This document shows, piece after piece, positions 24,896 to 34,007 of a stretch of 64,000 nt of DNA. Made by a program: the position numbers and the translations under genes. Below the pieces are notes generated by a model. It did not search any database and was not told the DNA's origin. It worked only from the letters and a program-made list of their open reading frames with translations. Each line of letters starts with the position of its first letter. Positions within the stretch are counted from its first letter, which is position 1. Origin of the DNA: an uncultured bacterium (lineage in GTDB: Bacteria; Bacillota; Clostridia; Lachnospirales; Lachnospiraceae); the NCBI GenBank assembly GCA_905215155.1, contig CAJMPJ010000006.1:1-64000 (forward strand), in the 5' to 3' direction.

Positions 24896-25495
24896 TTATT
24901 CACCTCCGCCAGAAACAGCAAAAACAGGTTCATAGACTTCCGTATACCAACCACTGATAGTAGCTGGTAAAACTCCTTCATCATCTTCATTGACCTCCGC
25001 TTTCCACGGATGATTACCATTTCCATCTAATTTATTTCTGCGCGATACAGTTCCCTCAATGGTTGGTGTAGAAAAAGTGATAGAATCTCCCTTTGTAGCC
25101 AGGTTGGTGGAGGGAACACCAAACTTTACCCTGTATAGCCAGAAGTAGCGGTATTGCCCATTTGCCTTTTTCGCTCGAAAGCCAATAGCAACAGGGCTAC
25201 CTCCATCCTCACTAGCGGAAATAAGTACCCCATTATCATCCGTAGTTGCTCCTGTAAGACTCTCAGCTGCTTTACGTCCAATGTCATCCACACCAAGGGA
25301 GAGTGTTCCGTTTCTGAATTCTTTTATAATCTCTGCCGCTCCGTCATCAGCGTAAAGGGTGGCCTCCGCAAGCTCAATGGATAGCTCTGCAGAGATGGCC
25401 TTTGCCAACATAACGGGCGTACCATATGTTTCGTCTCCACTTTCGTCCTCTGTAATGGGAGCATAATAGAGACGGTCAAGTCCTATCGTTGCCAT
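24896..25495 (-). CDS. Major tail tube protein (phi13-type)
   Basis: The 199-aa protein has the phi13-family major tail signature: MATIGLDRLYYAPITED, the repeated strand pattern LSIELAEATLYADDGAAE, and GVDDIGRKAAESLTG, followed by AIGFRAKKANGQYRYFWLYRVKF. It polymerises into the tail tube. I chose the ATG at 25495, seven bases after GGAGG. The tail chaperone gene starts two bases after its stop. Confidence 0.87.
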   Translation of the reverse strand: MATIGLDRLYYAPITEDESGDETYGTPVMLAKAISAELSIELAEATLYADDGAAEIIKEFRNGTLSLGVDDIGRKAAESLTGATTDDNGVLISASEDGGSPVAIGFRAKKANGQYRYFWLYRVKFGVPSTNLATKGDSITFSTPTIEGTVSRRNKLDGNGNHPWKAEVNEDDEGVLPATISGWYTEVYEPVFAVSGGGE

Positions 25496-25497
25496 AA

Positions 25498-25842
25498 TCA
25501 AACCTCCTGTAATTCATATTCTTTTGCCACATCAATGGCATAATGATGGTAGTCCGTGTCATCCTCATGTCCAATATAACGACGGTCCGTCACGGTAAAG
25601 TCTGCATCCAGGAAAGCACGGACAAGCTGATTCTTTCGTACTTGATAGTTATTTTTGCTAAATAACGATAGCCGTGCTTCTTGTATCTCAAAATGTGGAC
25701 GATTGTCTGCATGAACATCAAAGGTATCCGAAAGAGGTGTGATAACAACATACTCATCAGGGGCTTTGGCCTTGAACACACCAGTTTCCACAAGAATACC
25801 TAAACCATCCACAATTCTATTTAGTTCCAATAAAATACTCAT
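25498..25842 (-). CDS. Probable tail terminator/completion protein
   Basis: The 114-aa protein lies between the HK97-gp10-like gene and the major tail gene, the position of tail terminators in HK97-type phages. The sequence (VVITPLSDTFDVHADNRPHFEIQEARLSLFSKNNY) fits the DUF-type gp11/tail completion families but shows no diagnostic motif. It overlaps the upstream gene by 4 bp. Confidence 0.65.
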   Translation of the reverse strand: MSILLELNRIVDGLGILVETGVFKAKAPDEYVVITPLSDTFDVHADNRPHFEIQEARLSLFSKNNYQVRKNQLVRAFLDADFTVTDRRYIGHEDDTDYHHYAIDVAKEYELQEV

Positions 25843-26270
25843 AGGCTGTTAATCTCCTCATCCAGTTTGGCAGTCATCGCCTCCACACACTGCTTTCTTG
25901 ATTTAGATTTTGCAGGTTTTAGAAATGGCTTTGCTGGCTGCCCATGCTTGCCATATTCAATGATGTTAGCAATTTTGGCATTGCTACCACCATCGCTTCT
26001 CGGTTCTGAAAATCCAACCTTGACATTATAATTACCTTTACGGTCTTGTTTTGCTGAAGTAACACCAAGGGAGGATACAAGTTCTCCCGTGGATTTGGAC
26101 GGGTATTTTGTTCCCTTTCCAACAACAGAGCGTAGGTTATCCTTAACTTTCGCAAGCACCACTTCTCCACCAACCTCCAGCACCTTGGGGATAATCACAT
26201 CGGTTTGCTCAGCCAATTTGGATACCTTAAGAAGAAAGTCCTCGGGCATTCTTACATCCACTTTAGCCAT
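25839..26270 (-). CDS. HK97 gp10-like head-tail joining protein
   Basis: The 143-aa protein shows the HK97-gp10 pattern: a helical N-terminus, then VLAKVKDNLRSVVGKGTKYPSKSTGELVSSL, NVKVGF, and a C-terminal IIEYGKHGQPAKPFLKPA segment, the family hallmark. It joins tail completion proteins to the connector. It overlaps the head closure gene by 8 bp. Confidence 0.85.
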   Translation of the reverse strand: MAKVDVRMPEDFLLKVSKLAEQTDVIIPKVLEVGGEVVLAKVKDNLRSVVGKGTKYPSKSTGELVSSLGVTSAKQDRKGNYNVKVGFSEPRSDGGSNAKIANIIEYGKHGQPAKPFLKPAKSKSRKQCVEAMTAKLDEEINSL

Positions 26271-26598
26271 TCGATGCCACCACCTTTTTTGCTAAAACCT
26301 CAATATACATTCCTCGGCCTTTTACATCTTCTACACTGGTAATTTCATACCGCCCATCGCTATCTACAATGACCATTTTTGTGGTCACATGGATATCTGG
26401 AATCTTGCGAAAACAAAACAGAGCGGTTGCTTCTGAAAATACCGCCCTGTTTGCCCATTTCTCATTACCATGCCGCTCTTCCTTATATGCACGAACCGAG
26501 ACAATAATAGTGTCACTGATTGTACCAAAGCCCTCGCTATCCTTATTATTTTCAACTGAAACTATATCGATGAAGGTGTTCATCTTTCCAAAACTCAT
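26263..26598 (-). CDS. Phage head closure protein
   Basis: The 111-aa beta-rich protein (FIDIVSVENNKDSEGFGTISDTIIVSVRAYKEERHGNEKWANRA) matches the SPP1 gp16/head closure family; IVDSDGRYEITSVEDVKGRGMYIEV is typical of its C-terminus. It seals the connector after DNA packaging. The ATG at 26598 follows the previous stop by one base. Confidence 0.85.
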   Translation of the reverse strand: MSFGKMNTFIDIVSVENNKDSEGFGTISDTIIVSVRAYKEERHGNEKWANRAVFSEATALFCFRKIPDIHVTTKMVIVDSDGRYEITSVEDVKGRGMYIEVLAKKVVASNG

Positions 26599-26599
26599 G

Positions 26600-26920
26600 C
26601 TAAACACCCCACTCTCGGTCAAGTCGTAAAAGCAAGTTCACTGTGTTCCATACTTGTTGCCCTGCCTGTACGCTATCAGCAAAGAAACCTGCTGTCGAGC
26701 CATCCCTGCTTTCATAGAAATGGCTCGACAACATAATCACTGCTTGTTCTGTTGTTGGAGGCATGGCATGGGTTTCATAATAGTCTTCAGGAACGTGCTG
26801 ATAGCTCTGTGCATATGAGACTGCAGCAGTGATAAATCCGATAAGGAGGGCATCATCCTGATCATGCGTTAAAATTAAGTTCGCTTTAACTTTAGGCAAA
26901 AGATTATCTGCCACTGCCAT
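26600..26920 (-). CDS. Head-tail connector adaptor (gp6/gp15-like)
   Basis: The 106-aa helical protein has the adaptor pattern: LLPKVKANLILTHDQDDALLIGFITAAVSYAQSY, then TTEQAVIMLSSHFYESRDG, and ends VNLLLRLDREWGV. Members form the ring below the portal. The order capsid, fiber, adaptor, closure, gp10 is canonical. Confidence 0.87.
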   Translation of the reverse strand: MAVADNLLPKVKANLILTHDQDDALLIGFITAAVSYAQSYQHVPEDYYETHAMPPTTEQAVIMLSSHFYESRDGSTAGFFADSVQAGQQVWNTVNLLLRLDREWGV

Positions 26921-26946
26921 ACCACCAACCTCCTTTACGTTCCACC

Positions 26947-27159
26947 TTAGTCAGTCTCCATAAGCCCCACTGCTTTTAGTTTGGCAAGCAGAGCATTAAA
27001 GTCCGTAACTAAACCAGCAACATCGGTGGCTGTGCTGTCTGCTTGGTTTCCTGCAACAGGAAGCCCCGTAACCGAGGCTCCCTCTTTAATTTCTAAAACA
27101 CCGCCAATTACAGTTTTTTCTCCGCCTTGTTCGGTATAGTTCTTCGTGTTATAACTCAT
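26947..27159 (-). CDS. Head fiber protein
   Basis: The 70-aa protein begins MSYNTKNYTEQGGEKTVIGG and ends with a helix FNALLAKLKAVGLMETD. Proteins with this start lie after the capsid gene in many Firmicute prophages and are annotated as head fibers by resemblance to phi29 gp8.5. It probably decorates the capsid. The confidence in its function is moderate. Confidence 0.65.
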   Translation of the reverse strand: MSYNTKNYTEQGGEKTVIGGVLEIKEGASVTGLPVAGNQADSTATDVAGLVTDFNALLAKLKAVGLMETD

Positions 27160-27171
27160 AAAGCACCTCCG

Positions 27172-28365
27172 TTACGCCTTCTGTTGGAGTACCTTAACGG
27201 CCTCCGGTAAGATAAGCTTTCCGTCAACTCGTTGAGTCGCAATAAACCCTACTTGACCTGTGACAGCAAAGAGTTCATTTAATCGTTTGAATACTCGTCC
27301 TTGACGGTCTGCCACCCAGTAATAACTAAAATCACCGAATACCACAGTTTTTGCACCTGCTTCAATAGTAGGTACATATGATGAGGTATACAGCGGGCGG
27401 TTAAGAATCGTATCAGGTGTTCCCGCTTGGATGGAAGGTTGCCATAGGTATTGCCCATTACCGTCTTTCAATTTACGAATAGCCTTTATAGTGGCATCGT
27501 TCATTACGAATACGGCCTTATTACGATAAGGTGCTTTCAAACTATAGAATAAATCTAAAACCTCATCCAAAGTGATGGCAGTGGCACTTGCCGCAGTAAC
27601 ACCAACTTGACCGCCGCCTGTGGCACTTAAAATCCCTGTTGGCTTACCTGTACCGTCACCTACAAAGAAAGCTTCCTCCTCCTTGTTCCCAATGCGACGG
27701 GCAAATTCTCTTGTGATGTAGCTTTCGAGATTAAACACGGAATCGTTTAGTAGCTCCTCAGAGACTTTAATCATTGTCGCTAGTTTATAGGCCCCGATGG
27801 ATACTTGACCGAAGCTGTCATCACTTTCTGGGATAGCTCCTTCTTCATCTATCCAGCTTGCTGTACCTTTGCTTGCAACAACAGGAATCTTACGGTCACC
27901 AGAAGATGTCGTGATTACATTAGCCAATCTACGGAAAATATTTTCTTCCTCTAGAGCTTCTACTAGCGTACGTTCAAACTCATCTGGCACAAGGAATCCG
28001 CCTTCAGAATCAGTGCCAATTTTTAGAGCGTTTCTTACTTCATAGCTAACATTGTCACGCATTGCATTCCAGAAAGCTCTTTTGTATTCAGCACTTGCAC
28101 GACCGGTCTTTTCCTCTCCAGTTCTAGTAGGTTCATTGGTAATTGGGTTACTGGTTGCTTTCGACAGTTCCAAGTCGATAGATGCTTGGCGTTCCAAACG
28201 TTCAATTTCCTTACCAAGAGCCACCACATCGGCTTCCATTTTTTCATAGGTTGTCGTGTCCTCGGCGGATAACAGTCCATCACCACCACGTTTTGAATCA
28301 AGGAATGCCTTTGCTGCGTCCCAAGCTTTAGCGCGTTTCTCACGCAATTCAAGAATTTTACTCAT
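27172..28365 (-). CDS. Major capsid protein, HK97 family
   Basis: The 397-aa protein has an N-terminal coiled-coil scaffold-like delta domain (residues 1-100) followed by the HK97 fold starting near residue 110 with GTDSEGGFLVPDEF, a typical cleavage/fold boundary. Later motifs include EEEAFFVGDGTGKPTGIL and ADRQGRVFKRLNELFAVTGQVGF. It is the shell subunit of the procapsid and follows the prohead protease gene, as expected. Confidence 0.93.
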   Translation of the reverse strand: MSKILELREKRAKAWDAAKAFLDSKRGGDGLLSAEDTTTYEKMEADVVALGKEIERLERQASIDLELSKATSNPITNEPTRTGEEKTGRASAEYKRAFWNAMRDNVSYEVRNALKIGTDSEGGFLVPDEFERTLVEALEEENIFRRLANVITTSSGDRKIPVVASKGTASWIDEEGAIPESDDSFGQVSIGAYKLATMIKVSEELLNDSVFNLESYITREFARRIGNKEEEAFFVGDGTGKPTGILSATGGGQVGVTAASATAITLDEVLDLFYSLKAPYRNKAVFVMNDATIKAIRKLKDGNGQYLWQPSIQAGTPDTILNRPLYTSSYVPTIEAGAKTVVFGDFSYYWVADRQGRVFKRLNELFAVTGQVGFIATQRVDGKLILPEAVKVLQQKA

Positions 28366-28385
28366 TGTTATTTCCTCCCTTAAAA

Positions 28386-29084
28386 TTAGTGCGAAATTAA
28401 AGAAAGCCGCTTATCCAGCGACTCAATGGGTGTACCTGTTTTCTGTTTTGGTTGTTTTGGTTGTTTTGGCAGTTTGCTGATAAGCGAGTTAGTAACCGCC
28501 ATCCTGCTAAAGATAAGACTATCTGTCAAATCCGGTGTTTCACTTTCCATGAACATGATCTTATCTGCAAAACCAAGTTCAATCGCTTTATTGGCATTCA
28601 TCCAGGACTCTGCATCCATCAGATGGGAGAGTTTTGTTCGAGAAAGACCTGTCTTTAACTCATAGGCATTAATAATGCTTTCCTTAACCTCATCCAATAA
28701 AGCCTTTGCTCGCATCATTTCCTCACTGTCACCGATAGCAATGGTTGATGGATTATGAATCATAAGCATGGAAACTGGGGACATATACACATCCCCACCT
28801 GCCATTGCAATAACGGATGCCGCACTTGCCGCAAGCCCATCAATCTTTACAGTGACTTTTCCGGTATACTCCATCAGCATGTTATAAATCTGAGCTGCTG
28901 CAAACACATCACCACCAGGGGAATTAATCCACACCGTAATATCGCCGGTGCCTGCCAGCAATTCATCTTTAAAAATCTTAGGTGTAACCTCATCCCCCCA
29001 CCACGTTTCTTCGGATATCACTCCATTTAAATAGAGGGTACGTTCTTCATCAGAATCTCGCACCCAGTTCCAAAACTTCCTCAT
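28386..29084 (-). CDS. ClpP-like prohead maturation protease
   Basis: The 232-aa protein is a ClpP-fold serine protease: ITVWINSPGGDVFAA is the oxyanion region, Ser nucleophile in DGLAASAASVIAMAG, His in LMIHNPST. In phages it cleaves the capsid delta domain during maturation. Near the C-terminus is a short run of KQP repeats. It directly follows the portal gene and precedes the capsid gene. Confidence 0.93.
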   Translation of the reverse strand: MRKFWNWVRDSDEERTLYLNGVISEETWWGDEVTPKIFKDELLAGTGDITVWINSPGGDVFAAAQIYNMLMEYTGKVTVKIDGLAASAASVIAMAGGDVYMSPVSMLMIHNPSTIAIGDSEEMMRAKALLDEVKESIINAYELKTGLSRTKLSHLMDAESWMNANKAIELGFADKIMFMESETPDLTDSLIFSRMAVTNSLISKLPKQPKQPKQKTGTPIESLDKRLSLISH

Positions 29085-30329
29085 TTACTGACCTCCTTCG
29101 GTTTTGGCAAACGCACCTGCGTCAGCCAGTTTTGTCATATTTCCGTTAACCAGATATAAATCGCCACCTTCCTCAGCTGGTATTCTGTTCATGTCCTCCA
29201 GTTCACGGATATCGTTGGCTGACATCCAGCCATTTTGACGACCTGTAGCGTAGCCATTCATACGACTTTGGTAATCACCACGAAGCAGACCGTCCAAATT
29301 GAACTTGATAAACAGTGAAGTTTTTTCAGAAGGTAAAATAAGCGATTGCTGGAGACTTTGTTCCCATCGCACCACCCACGGATCGAGGGTGTATTTTACA
29401 AACTCCAACGATTGCTGCTCAATATTGGAGAAACTAGACTTCTCAAGATCACCTACCATGTGGGGCGGCACTCGGAAAATCCTCGCAATCTCATTAATTT
29501 GGAATTTCCGTGTTTCAAGAAATTGCGCCTGTTCCGGCGGTATCCCAATGGCTTGGAACTTCATGCCCTCTTCCAACACAGCAATTTTGTGAGCATTGCC
29601 TGTGCCTTGATAGGCACTATTCCAACTATTCTTGACCCTCTGTATATCTTTGATTACCCCTGGGTGTTCCAGCACACCTCCCGGATTAGCACCATTGGCA
29701 AAAAATGCCGCACCGTACTCTTCAGTAGCAAGTGACATACCGATTGCATTTTTTGCCATAGCGATTGGGCTATAGCCAATGAGTCCATCAAAACCTAAGC
29801 CGGGTATGTGTAGGACTTCATCTTTACGGAGTGTGACATAGCCACCTTTTGGGTTTAGGCCACTTTCATCAGTATCACGATAATAGATATAGACCAGCTC
29901 TCCGTTTGTTGCTCGGCTAACTTCCATCTTGTTGGGGAGTAGGGGATAAAGTGCAACTGCCTGCCCACGACCGTTTCTGACCACCTGTGCATAGGCATTT
30001 CCCCAAAGCAAAAGATGACTCATCAGTGTTTCTCGAAACACGAATGAAGTCATCTCTGGATTTGGTTCATCATGAAGAAGGTAATACAGCGGGTGGAAAG
30101 GAATCTTTTCTTTACCTCCATCAGAACGATATCTATATACATGAAGTGGCAGTCCTGCAATCGCTTCAGCTAGTATCCTTACGCAGGCATACACTGCTGT
30201 TGCCTGCATTGCAGTACGCTCATTCACTGTTTTGCCAGATGACGTACCACCAAATAGGAAGGAAAATGCACTGCCCACACGGTTTTGCGGTTTGTCCCTT
30301 GACCGAAACAGTCCTTTTATTAGATTCAT
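29085..30329 (-). CDS. Portal protein, HK97 family
   Basis: The 414-aa protein has the phage portal signature: AMQATAVYACVRILAEAIAGLPLHVY, DEPNPEMTSFVFRETLMSHLLLWGNAY, and EIARIFRVPPHMVGDLEKSSFSNIEQQSLEFVKYTLDPW. It forms the dodecameric DNA channel. I prefer ATG 30329, seven bases after GGAGGTG; a GTG three codons upstream is in frame. Confidence 0.93.
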   Translation of the reverse strand: MNLIKGLFRSRDKPQNRVGSAFSFLFGGTSSGKTVNERTAMQATAVYACVRILAEAIAGLPLHVYRYRSDGGKEKIPFHPLYYLLHDEPNPEMTSFVFRETLMSHLLLWGNAYAQVVRNGRGQAVALYPLLPNKMEVSRATNGELVYIYYRDTDESGLNPKGGYVTLRKDEVLHIPGLGFDGLIGYSPIAMAKNAIGMSLATEEYGAAFFANGANPGGVLEHPGVIKDIQRVKNSWNSAYQGTGNAHKIAVLEEGMKFQAIGIPPEQAQFLETRKFQINEIARIFRVPPHMVGDLEKSSFSNIEQQSLEFVKYTLDPWVVRWEQSLQQSLILPSEKTSLFIKFNLDGLLRGDYQSRMNGYATGRQNGWMSANDIRELEDMNRIPAEEGGDLYLVNGNMTKLADAGAFAKTEGGQ

Positions 30330-30372
30330 AGGCGTCACCTCCGAATATAAACATTGTGCTAACCATTAAGGT

Positions 30373-31977
30373 TTAAAATACAATCAAACCTCTCTCGTCA
30401 TACACCGAATCTCCGCTATTACCTGAGCCACAGCGTATAGCACGGTCAAGTGCCATGATAGTCGCTACTGCACCATCTATTTTTTCTGTACTTTTTTCCT
30501 TGTCCGGCTTCACGTTGCCTGCCGGATCAGTTTTTATAAAGATGTTGTCCATCATCCAACGAAGTACTGGATGCCCGCCGTGCGCTATTCTTTCTTCTAA
30601 TGTCAATTTCATCAGTTCTTTGGTTGGTGGTGACATATCTTTAAAGCCTTGACCGAAAGGAACGACAGTAAAGCCTAATCCTTCAAGGTTCTGAACCATT
30701 TGAACAGCTCCCCAACGGTCAAAAGCAATCTCTCGAATGTTATACTTTTCCCCTAATTCTTCAATAAACCGCTCAATGTAGCCGTAATGCACTACATTGC
30801 CTTCTGTGGTTAGAATATACCCTTGCTTCTCCCAAAGATCGTATTGCACATGGTCTCTTCGGACTCGGAGGTCAATGTTGTCCTCTGGCATCCAAAAATA
30901 CGGAAGAACAACGTATTTATCTGTTTCATCCTCCGGTGGAAACACCAGCACAAAGGCTGTAATGTCTGTTGTAGAAGATAGGTCAAGACCTCCATAACAT
31001 ACCCGCCCTTCAAGACTTTCTGGAATAACTGGAAATGCACAGGCATCCCATTTTGCCATTGGCATCCAACGGACAGACTGTTTAACCCATTGATTCAAGC
31101 GCAATTGCCGGAAGCTATTTTCCTCAGCTGGGTTCTGCTTTGCACTTTCACAAGCAGCCCTTACCTTGTCAATCCCCACCGTAATTCCCAAGCTTGGATT
31201 TGCTTTCTTCCACACTTTTGGATCTGTCCAATCATCCTCTTCTTTGGCACCATAGATTACGGGATAAAAGGTAGGATCGTATTTTCTGCCCTCAATAATA
31301 TCAACCGCTTTTTGGTGTGTTTCGTAGCAGATACTCTGAGTATCCGTCCCCGCAGTGGTGATAAGAAAATACAGCGGTTGGGTCCTTGCATCCCCAGATC
31401 CTTTCGTCATAACATCAAATAGTTTCCGATTTGGCTGAGTATGAAGTTCATCAAAAACAACACCATGTATATTGAAGCCGTGTTTGGAGTAGGCTTCAGC
31501 CGACAATACCTGATAGAAGCTGTTGGTCGGCAGGTACACCAATCGCTTAGTTGAAGCCAGCAACTTTACACGTTTATTCAGTGCGGGACACATCCGCACC
31601 ATATCGGCTGCTACCTCAAATACAATTGATGCCTGCTGGCGGTCAGCGGCACAACCGTACACCTCTGCCCGTTCTTCACCATCACCGCAAGTGAGGAGAA
31701 GTGCAATTGCTGCGGCAAGCTCGCTTTTTCCCATCTTTTTAGGTATCTCTACATAAGCAGTGTTAAACTGCCGATATCCATCTGGCTTTAAAATTCCGAA
31801 TAAATCACGGATTATTTGCTCCTGCCAATCGATAAGTTCAAAAGGCTTACCTGCCCATAAACCTTTCGTATGGGAGAGTGCTTCGATAAAAGCTACAGCG
31901 TAATCAGCAGCATCCTTATCGTAATATGACCCATCAGCTATAAAGGCGGTCGGCTTATATTTCTTGAGTTTCCGCAT
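30373..31977 (-). CDS. terL: Terminase large subunit, HK97 type
   Basis: The 534-aa packaging motor has an ATPase domain with Walker A-like EIPKKMGKSELAAA (about residue 80), Walker B GVVFDELHTQ, the coupling motif ITTAGTD, and a C-terminal nuclease domain starting GGLDLSSTTDITAFV with acidic residues in EIAFDRWGA and TEKIDGAVA. It cuts concatemers and drives DNA into the procapsid. Start ATG 31977 is preceded by AAGGGGCGGTG. It stands apart from its small subunit, which lies 5 kb upstream with MetK and amidoligase genes between. Confidence 0.95.
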   Translation of the reverse strand: MRKLKKYKPTAFIADGSYYDKDAADYAVAFIEALSHTKGLWAGKPFELIDWQEQIIRDLFGILKPDGYRQFNTAYVEIPKKMGKSELAAAIALLLTCGDGEERAEVYGCAADRQQASIVFEVAADMVRMCPALNKRVKLLASTKRLVYLPTNSFYQVLSAEAYSKHGFNIHGVVFDELHTQPNRKLFDVMTKGSGDARTQPLYFLITTAGTDTQSICYETHQKAVDIIEGRKYDPTFYPVIYGAKEEDDWTDPKVWKKANPSLGITVGIDKVRAACESAKQNPAEENSFRQLRLNQWVKQSVRWMPMAKWDACAFPVIPESLEGRVCYGGLDLSSTTDITAFVLVFPPEDETDKYVVLPYFWMPEDNIDLRVRRDHVQYDLWEKQGYILTTEGNVVHYGYIERFIEELGEKYNIREIAFDRWGAVQMVQNLEGLGFTVVPFGQGFKDMSPPTKELMKLTLEERIAHGGHPVLRWMMDNIFIKTDPAGNVKPDKEKSTEKIDGAVATIMALDRAIRCGSGNSGDSVYDERGLIVF

Positions 31978-32004
31978 AAACACCGCCCCTTTTATGAAAA
32001 AGGA

Positions 32005-32042
32005 CAAAAGAAAAGAGCCTCAATCCTATAGATGAAGCTCTT
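32005..32042 (-). terminator. Terminator-like hairpin ahead of terL
   Basis: On the minus strand AAGAGCTTCATC-TATAG-GATTGAGGCTCTT is followed by TTCTTTTG. It lies between the DUF5049 gene and terL, so it could divide the late operon into an upstream metabolic part and a structural part, or be leaky. Confidence 0.6.
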
Positions 32043-32066
32043 CCCCTTATCCTGTTTTAGTTTTAT

Positions 32067-32255
32067 TTACTTATTTTCATCCACTTCCCCCGTCAGTATG
32101 AAATGAGCATATTCCGCTTTATGGTCTATTAAATAGACTACCAATTCATAAAACCCTCGTTCATTTGCTTCATACTGGACTCGGTTTGCATCAAACATAT
32201 TTGTGACTCCACTTTCTCGGATGGAAAGGATTTGTTCTTTGATTATCTCATTCAT
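32067..32255 (-). CDS. DUF5049 protein
   Basis: The 62-aa protein (EQILSIRESGVTNMFDANRVQYEANERGFYELVVYL) matches DUF5049, a small family in Firmicute phages of unknown function. The pattern resembles that of proteins adjacent to terminase. It overlaps the GGCT gene by 8 bp, which suggests coupled translation with the amidoligase module. Confidence 0.7.
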   Translation of the reverse strand: MNEIIKEQILSIRESGVTNMFDANRVQYEANERGFYELVVYLIDHKAEYAHFILTGEVDENK

Positions 32256-32706
32256 TTATTACCTCCTCCGATTCTAGTGAATCTGTTGTCGCTTTACGCA
32301 GGATATCTACATCGAAGCCTGCACTTTTATAGCCTTCTAAAATTGTACTGTAATAATAGCAGCTTGGCTGTCCAAGCGGTCTCCCGTCATTCATGATATA
32401 GACCATCGCCTTGACGGTTTTACCGTCCAATTTTACTTTTACAGTTTCCTTGCGATAAAGGAATGGCCATCCCTCGTAGCGGTCAAGTGCCGCCTCATCA
32501 GCGGGTGTGATTTCCCACACCAAAACTGGTACGTTGTCACCCTTAAAAGGCTCGATGGTCGCCACAGCGCCCGCGTGTGCCCCTCTAAATAACAAGCGAT
32601 GGTCATTGATTTGGCTTGCACCCACTACCTTCGCTGTGGGGCATCTGTTGGCCATTTGCTCCAGATTAAGGTTGGAGCCATAGGCAAGATATAATTTACT
32701 GTTCAT
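32248..32706 (-). CDS. Gamma-glutamylcyclotransferase-like protein
   Basis: The 152-aa protein has the GGCT/AIG2 fold signature: LYLAYGSNLNLEQMANRCP at the N-terminus (substrate-binding YGSN loop), the catalytic Glu region ALDRYEGWPFLYRKETV, and a strand VKAMVYIMN. The family cleaves gamma-glutamyl-amine bonds with release of 5-oxoproline. Encoded next to an amidoligase, it probably removes or edits an isopeptide bond made by that enzyme. I chose ATG 32706, six bases after AAGGAGG. Confidence 0.88.
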   Translation of the reverse strand: MNSKLYLAYGSNLNLEQMANRCPTAKVVGASQINDHRLLFRGAHAGAVATIEPFKGDNVPVLVWEITPADEAALDRYEGWPFLYRKETVKVKLDGKTVKAMVYIMNDGRPLGQPSCYYYSTILEGYKSAGFDVDILRKATTDSLESEEVINE

Positions 32707-32744
32707 TGTCATCCTCCTTCTTAGCTTTAGGGATTAGGAGCAGC

Positions 32745-33644
32745 TCAGGCCGCCCGAAACCGCCATGCAGCTGAACCCGAAAGTGCTGAGGTTAAATGTT
32801 CTCTGCAGTTTGCAAATTCGTCGCCGATGAAACCAATTCGGTTTAGGTAGGTTCTCATGGCAAATTTCTCGTTCTCCACCTGGGGTTTCTTTGCCGATGC
32901 ACACCTTTGTGTTAAGGCTTGGTGGTTAATGGCGAGTGCTAAAACAATGTAACTTCTTATCTTTCCAGCATGAAGTTCGCTGTTAAACCCTCGAAGTTCA
33001 ACTGTATGGTTTCCCGTAAAAAAGCTGTGAAGGTTGAGGAAATGGTAGCGGCTATTGTGATAGTGGGCGCTTCTGCTTTCGCTGTAACCCTCGTACCAAA
33101 TATCCTCAATTTCTCTCAAAGTTTTAGGCTTCTTGCGGTTCATTTTCTCAACCAAAATGCTGTCCATCCTTTTGCAGTAGTTCATTCTCTGCGGTGCAAT
33201 TTGAAGTGCTTTGTAAAATAAGTCGTTTTTGCTTGCGATGATATTTACAATGTTTCGAATACTTTTCGGTGTATGCTCAGCACCATCTAGATGAATGTGA
33301 ATGCCACAAGATGTATTTGTAAAGGCTCCAGCTTTGCGTAGCTTTCTCACCAATTCCTGTAATGTTTCAATGTCCTCTTGGTAGGTAAGGATGGGGCTGA
33401 CCAATTCAACGCTGTACTCCCTACTGGCGGCTACCTTTCTTCCGCCTTCTTTTCTTTGGCAGTGGATGCTCCCGTCGTACATAAACTTCCATACCCGACC
33501 GTCCAGTGTTTTTACCTTCTTGGTGTCGTAGTAAGTACCGCCTTCACTGTAAGTGCCTTGCAAATATTCAGCTGCAACCTTTGCTGCTTTTTCCCTTGTA
33601 ATCCCTGTGAACTCAATTTCAATTCCAAATTTTGCGTTTAGCAT
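32745..33644 (-). CDS. Amidoligase (COOH-NH2 ligase, glutamine-synthetase fold)
   Basis: The 299-aa protein belongs to the amidoligase family (PF12224 type): FGIEIEFTGITREKAAKVA carries the Glu pair of the first strand, then WKFMYDGSIHC, SREYSVELVSPIL, and TSCGIHIHLDGAEHTPKS, the metal/ATP-binding strands, and VELRGFNSELHAGKI. It should form an amide between a carboxylate and an amine using ATP. The C-terminal 45 residues (ENEKFAMRTYLNRIGFIG) match the C-terminus of the 34004-34702 protein. ATG 33644 has AAGGAG eight bases upstream. The substrate is unknown: a peptide, a protein tag, or the host wall. Confidence 0.88.
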   Translation of the reverse strand: MLNAKFGIEIEFTGITREKAAKVAAEYLQGTYSEGGTYYDTKKVKTLDGRVWKFMYDGSIHCQRKEGGRKVAASREYSVELVSPILTYQEDIETLQELVRKLRKAGAFTNTSCGIHIHLDGAEHTPKSIRNIVNIIASKNDLFYKALQIAPQRMNYCKRMDSILVEKMNRKKPKTLREIEDIWYEGYSESRSAHYHNSRYHFLNLHSFFTGNHTVELRGFNSELHAGKIRSYIVLALAINHQALTQRCASAKKPQVENEKFAMRTYLNRIGFIGDEFANCREHLTSALSGSAAWRFRAA

Positions 33645-33678
33645 TTTTCTCACTCCTTCTAAAGTGTGTGTGTCCTTT

Positions 33679-33717
33679 CGGCATGTACATATATCACTCT
33701 AAAAGGCTTTTATAGCA
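33679..33717 (-). promoter_or_regulatory. Conserved upstream element of the amidoligase gene
   Basis: On the minus strand TTGCTA, 16 bp, TGATAT is followed by ATGTACATGCCGAAA. Nearly the same sequence occurs before the 34004-34702 gene (see 34719-34757). The boxes look like a sigma-A promoter with short spacing; the conserved CTTTTAGAGTGATATATGTAC could equally be an operator. Confidence 0.55.
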
Positions 33718-33779
33718 AGACAATTCCGCAATATAAATCTACATATTTACTGCCATATTTGACTTAAATTGTGTATGTT

Positions 33780-34007
33780 TTACCCTTCGATTTTCTTGCA
33801 TAAATCCTCACCAAAGGCCACTCCAAGGGAACCACCGGAATCCCAACTGACGTGAATCGTTCCTATGTCATCAACACTAGTAACCGTACCTTTAGCTCCG
33901 GGTTGAAGTTTTGTATATGGGTCGTTGATTCTAAGTAGCATGACACGGGTTCCTGGAGTGTAATAGCTTCTAAGTTGCTTTAGCATTTCTGGGTGAATGA
34001 TATTCAT
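33780..34007 (-). CDS. DUF4314 protein
   Basis: The 75-aa protein (MLKQLRSYYTPGTRVMLLRINDPYTKLQPGAKGTVTSVDDIGTIHVSWDSGGSLG) matches DUF4314, a small SH3-like beta-barrel family that accompanies amidoligase genes in Firmicute prophages and ICEs. Its ATG overlaps the previous stop (ATGA). The role is unknown; a scaffold or substrate adaptor is possible. Confidence 0.8.
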   Translation of the reverse strand: MNIIHPEMLKQLRSYYTPGTRVMLLRINDPYTKLQPGAKGTVTSVDDIGTIHVSWDSGGSLGVAFGEDLCKKIEG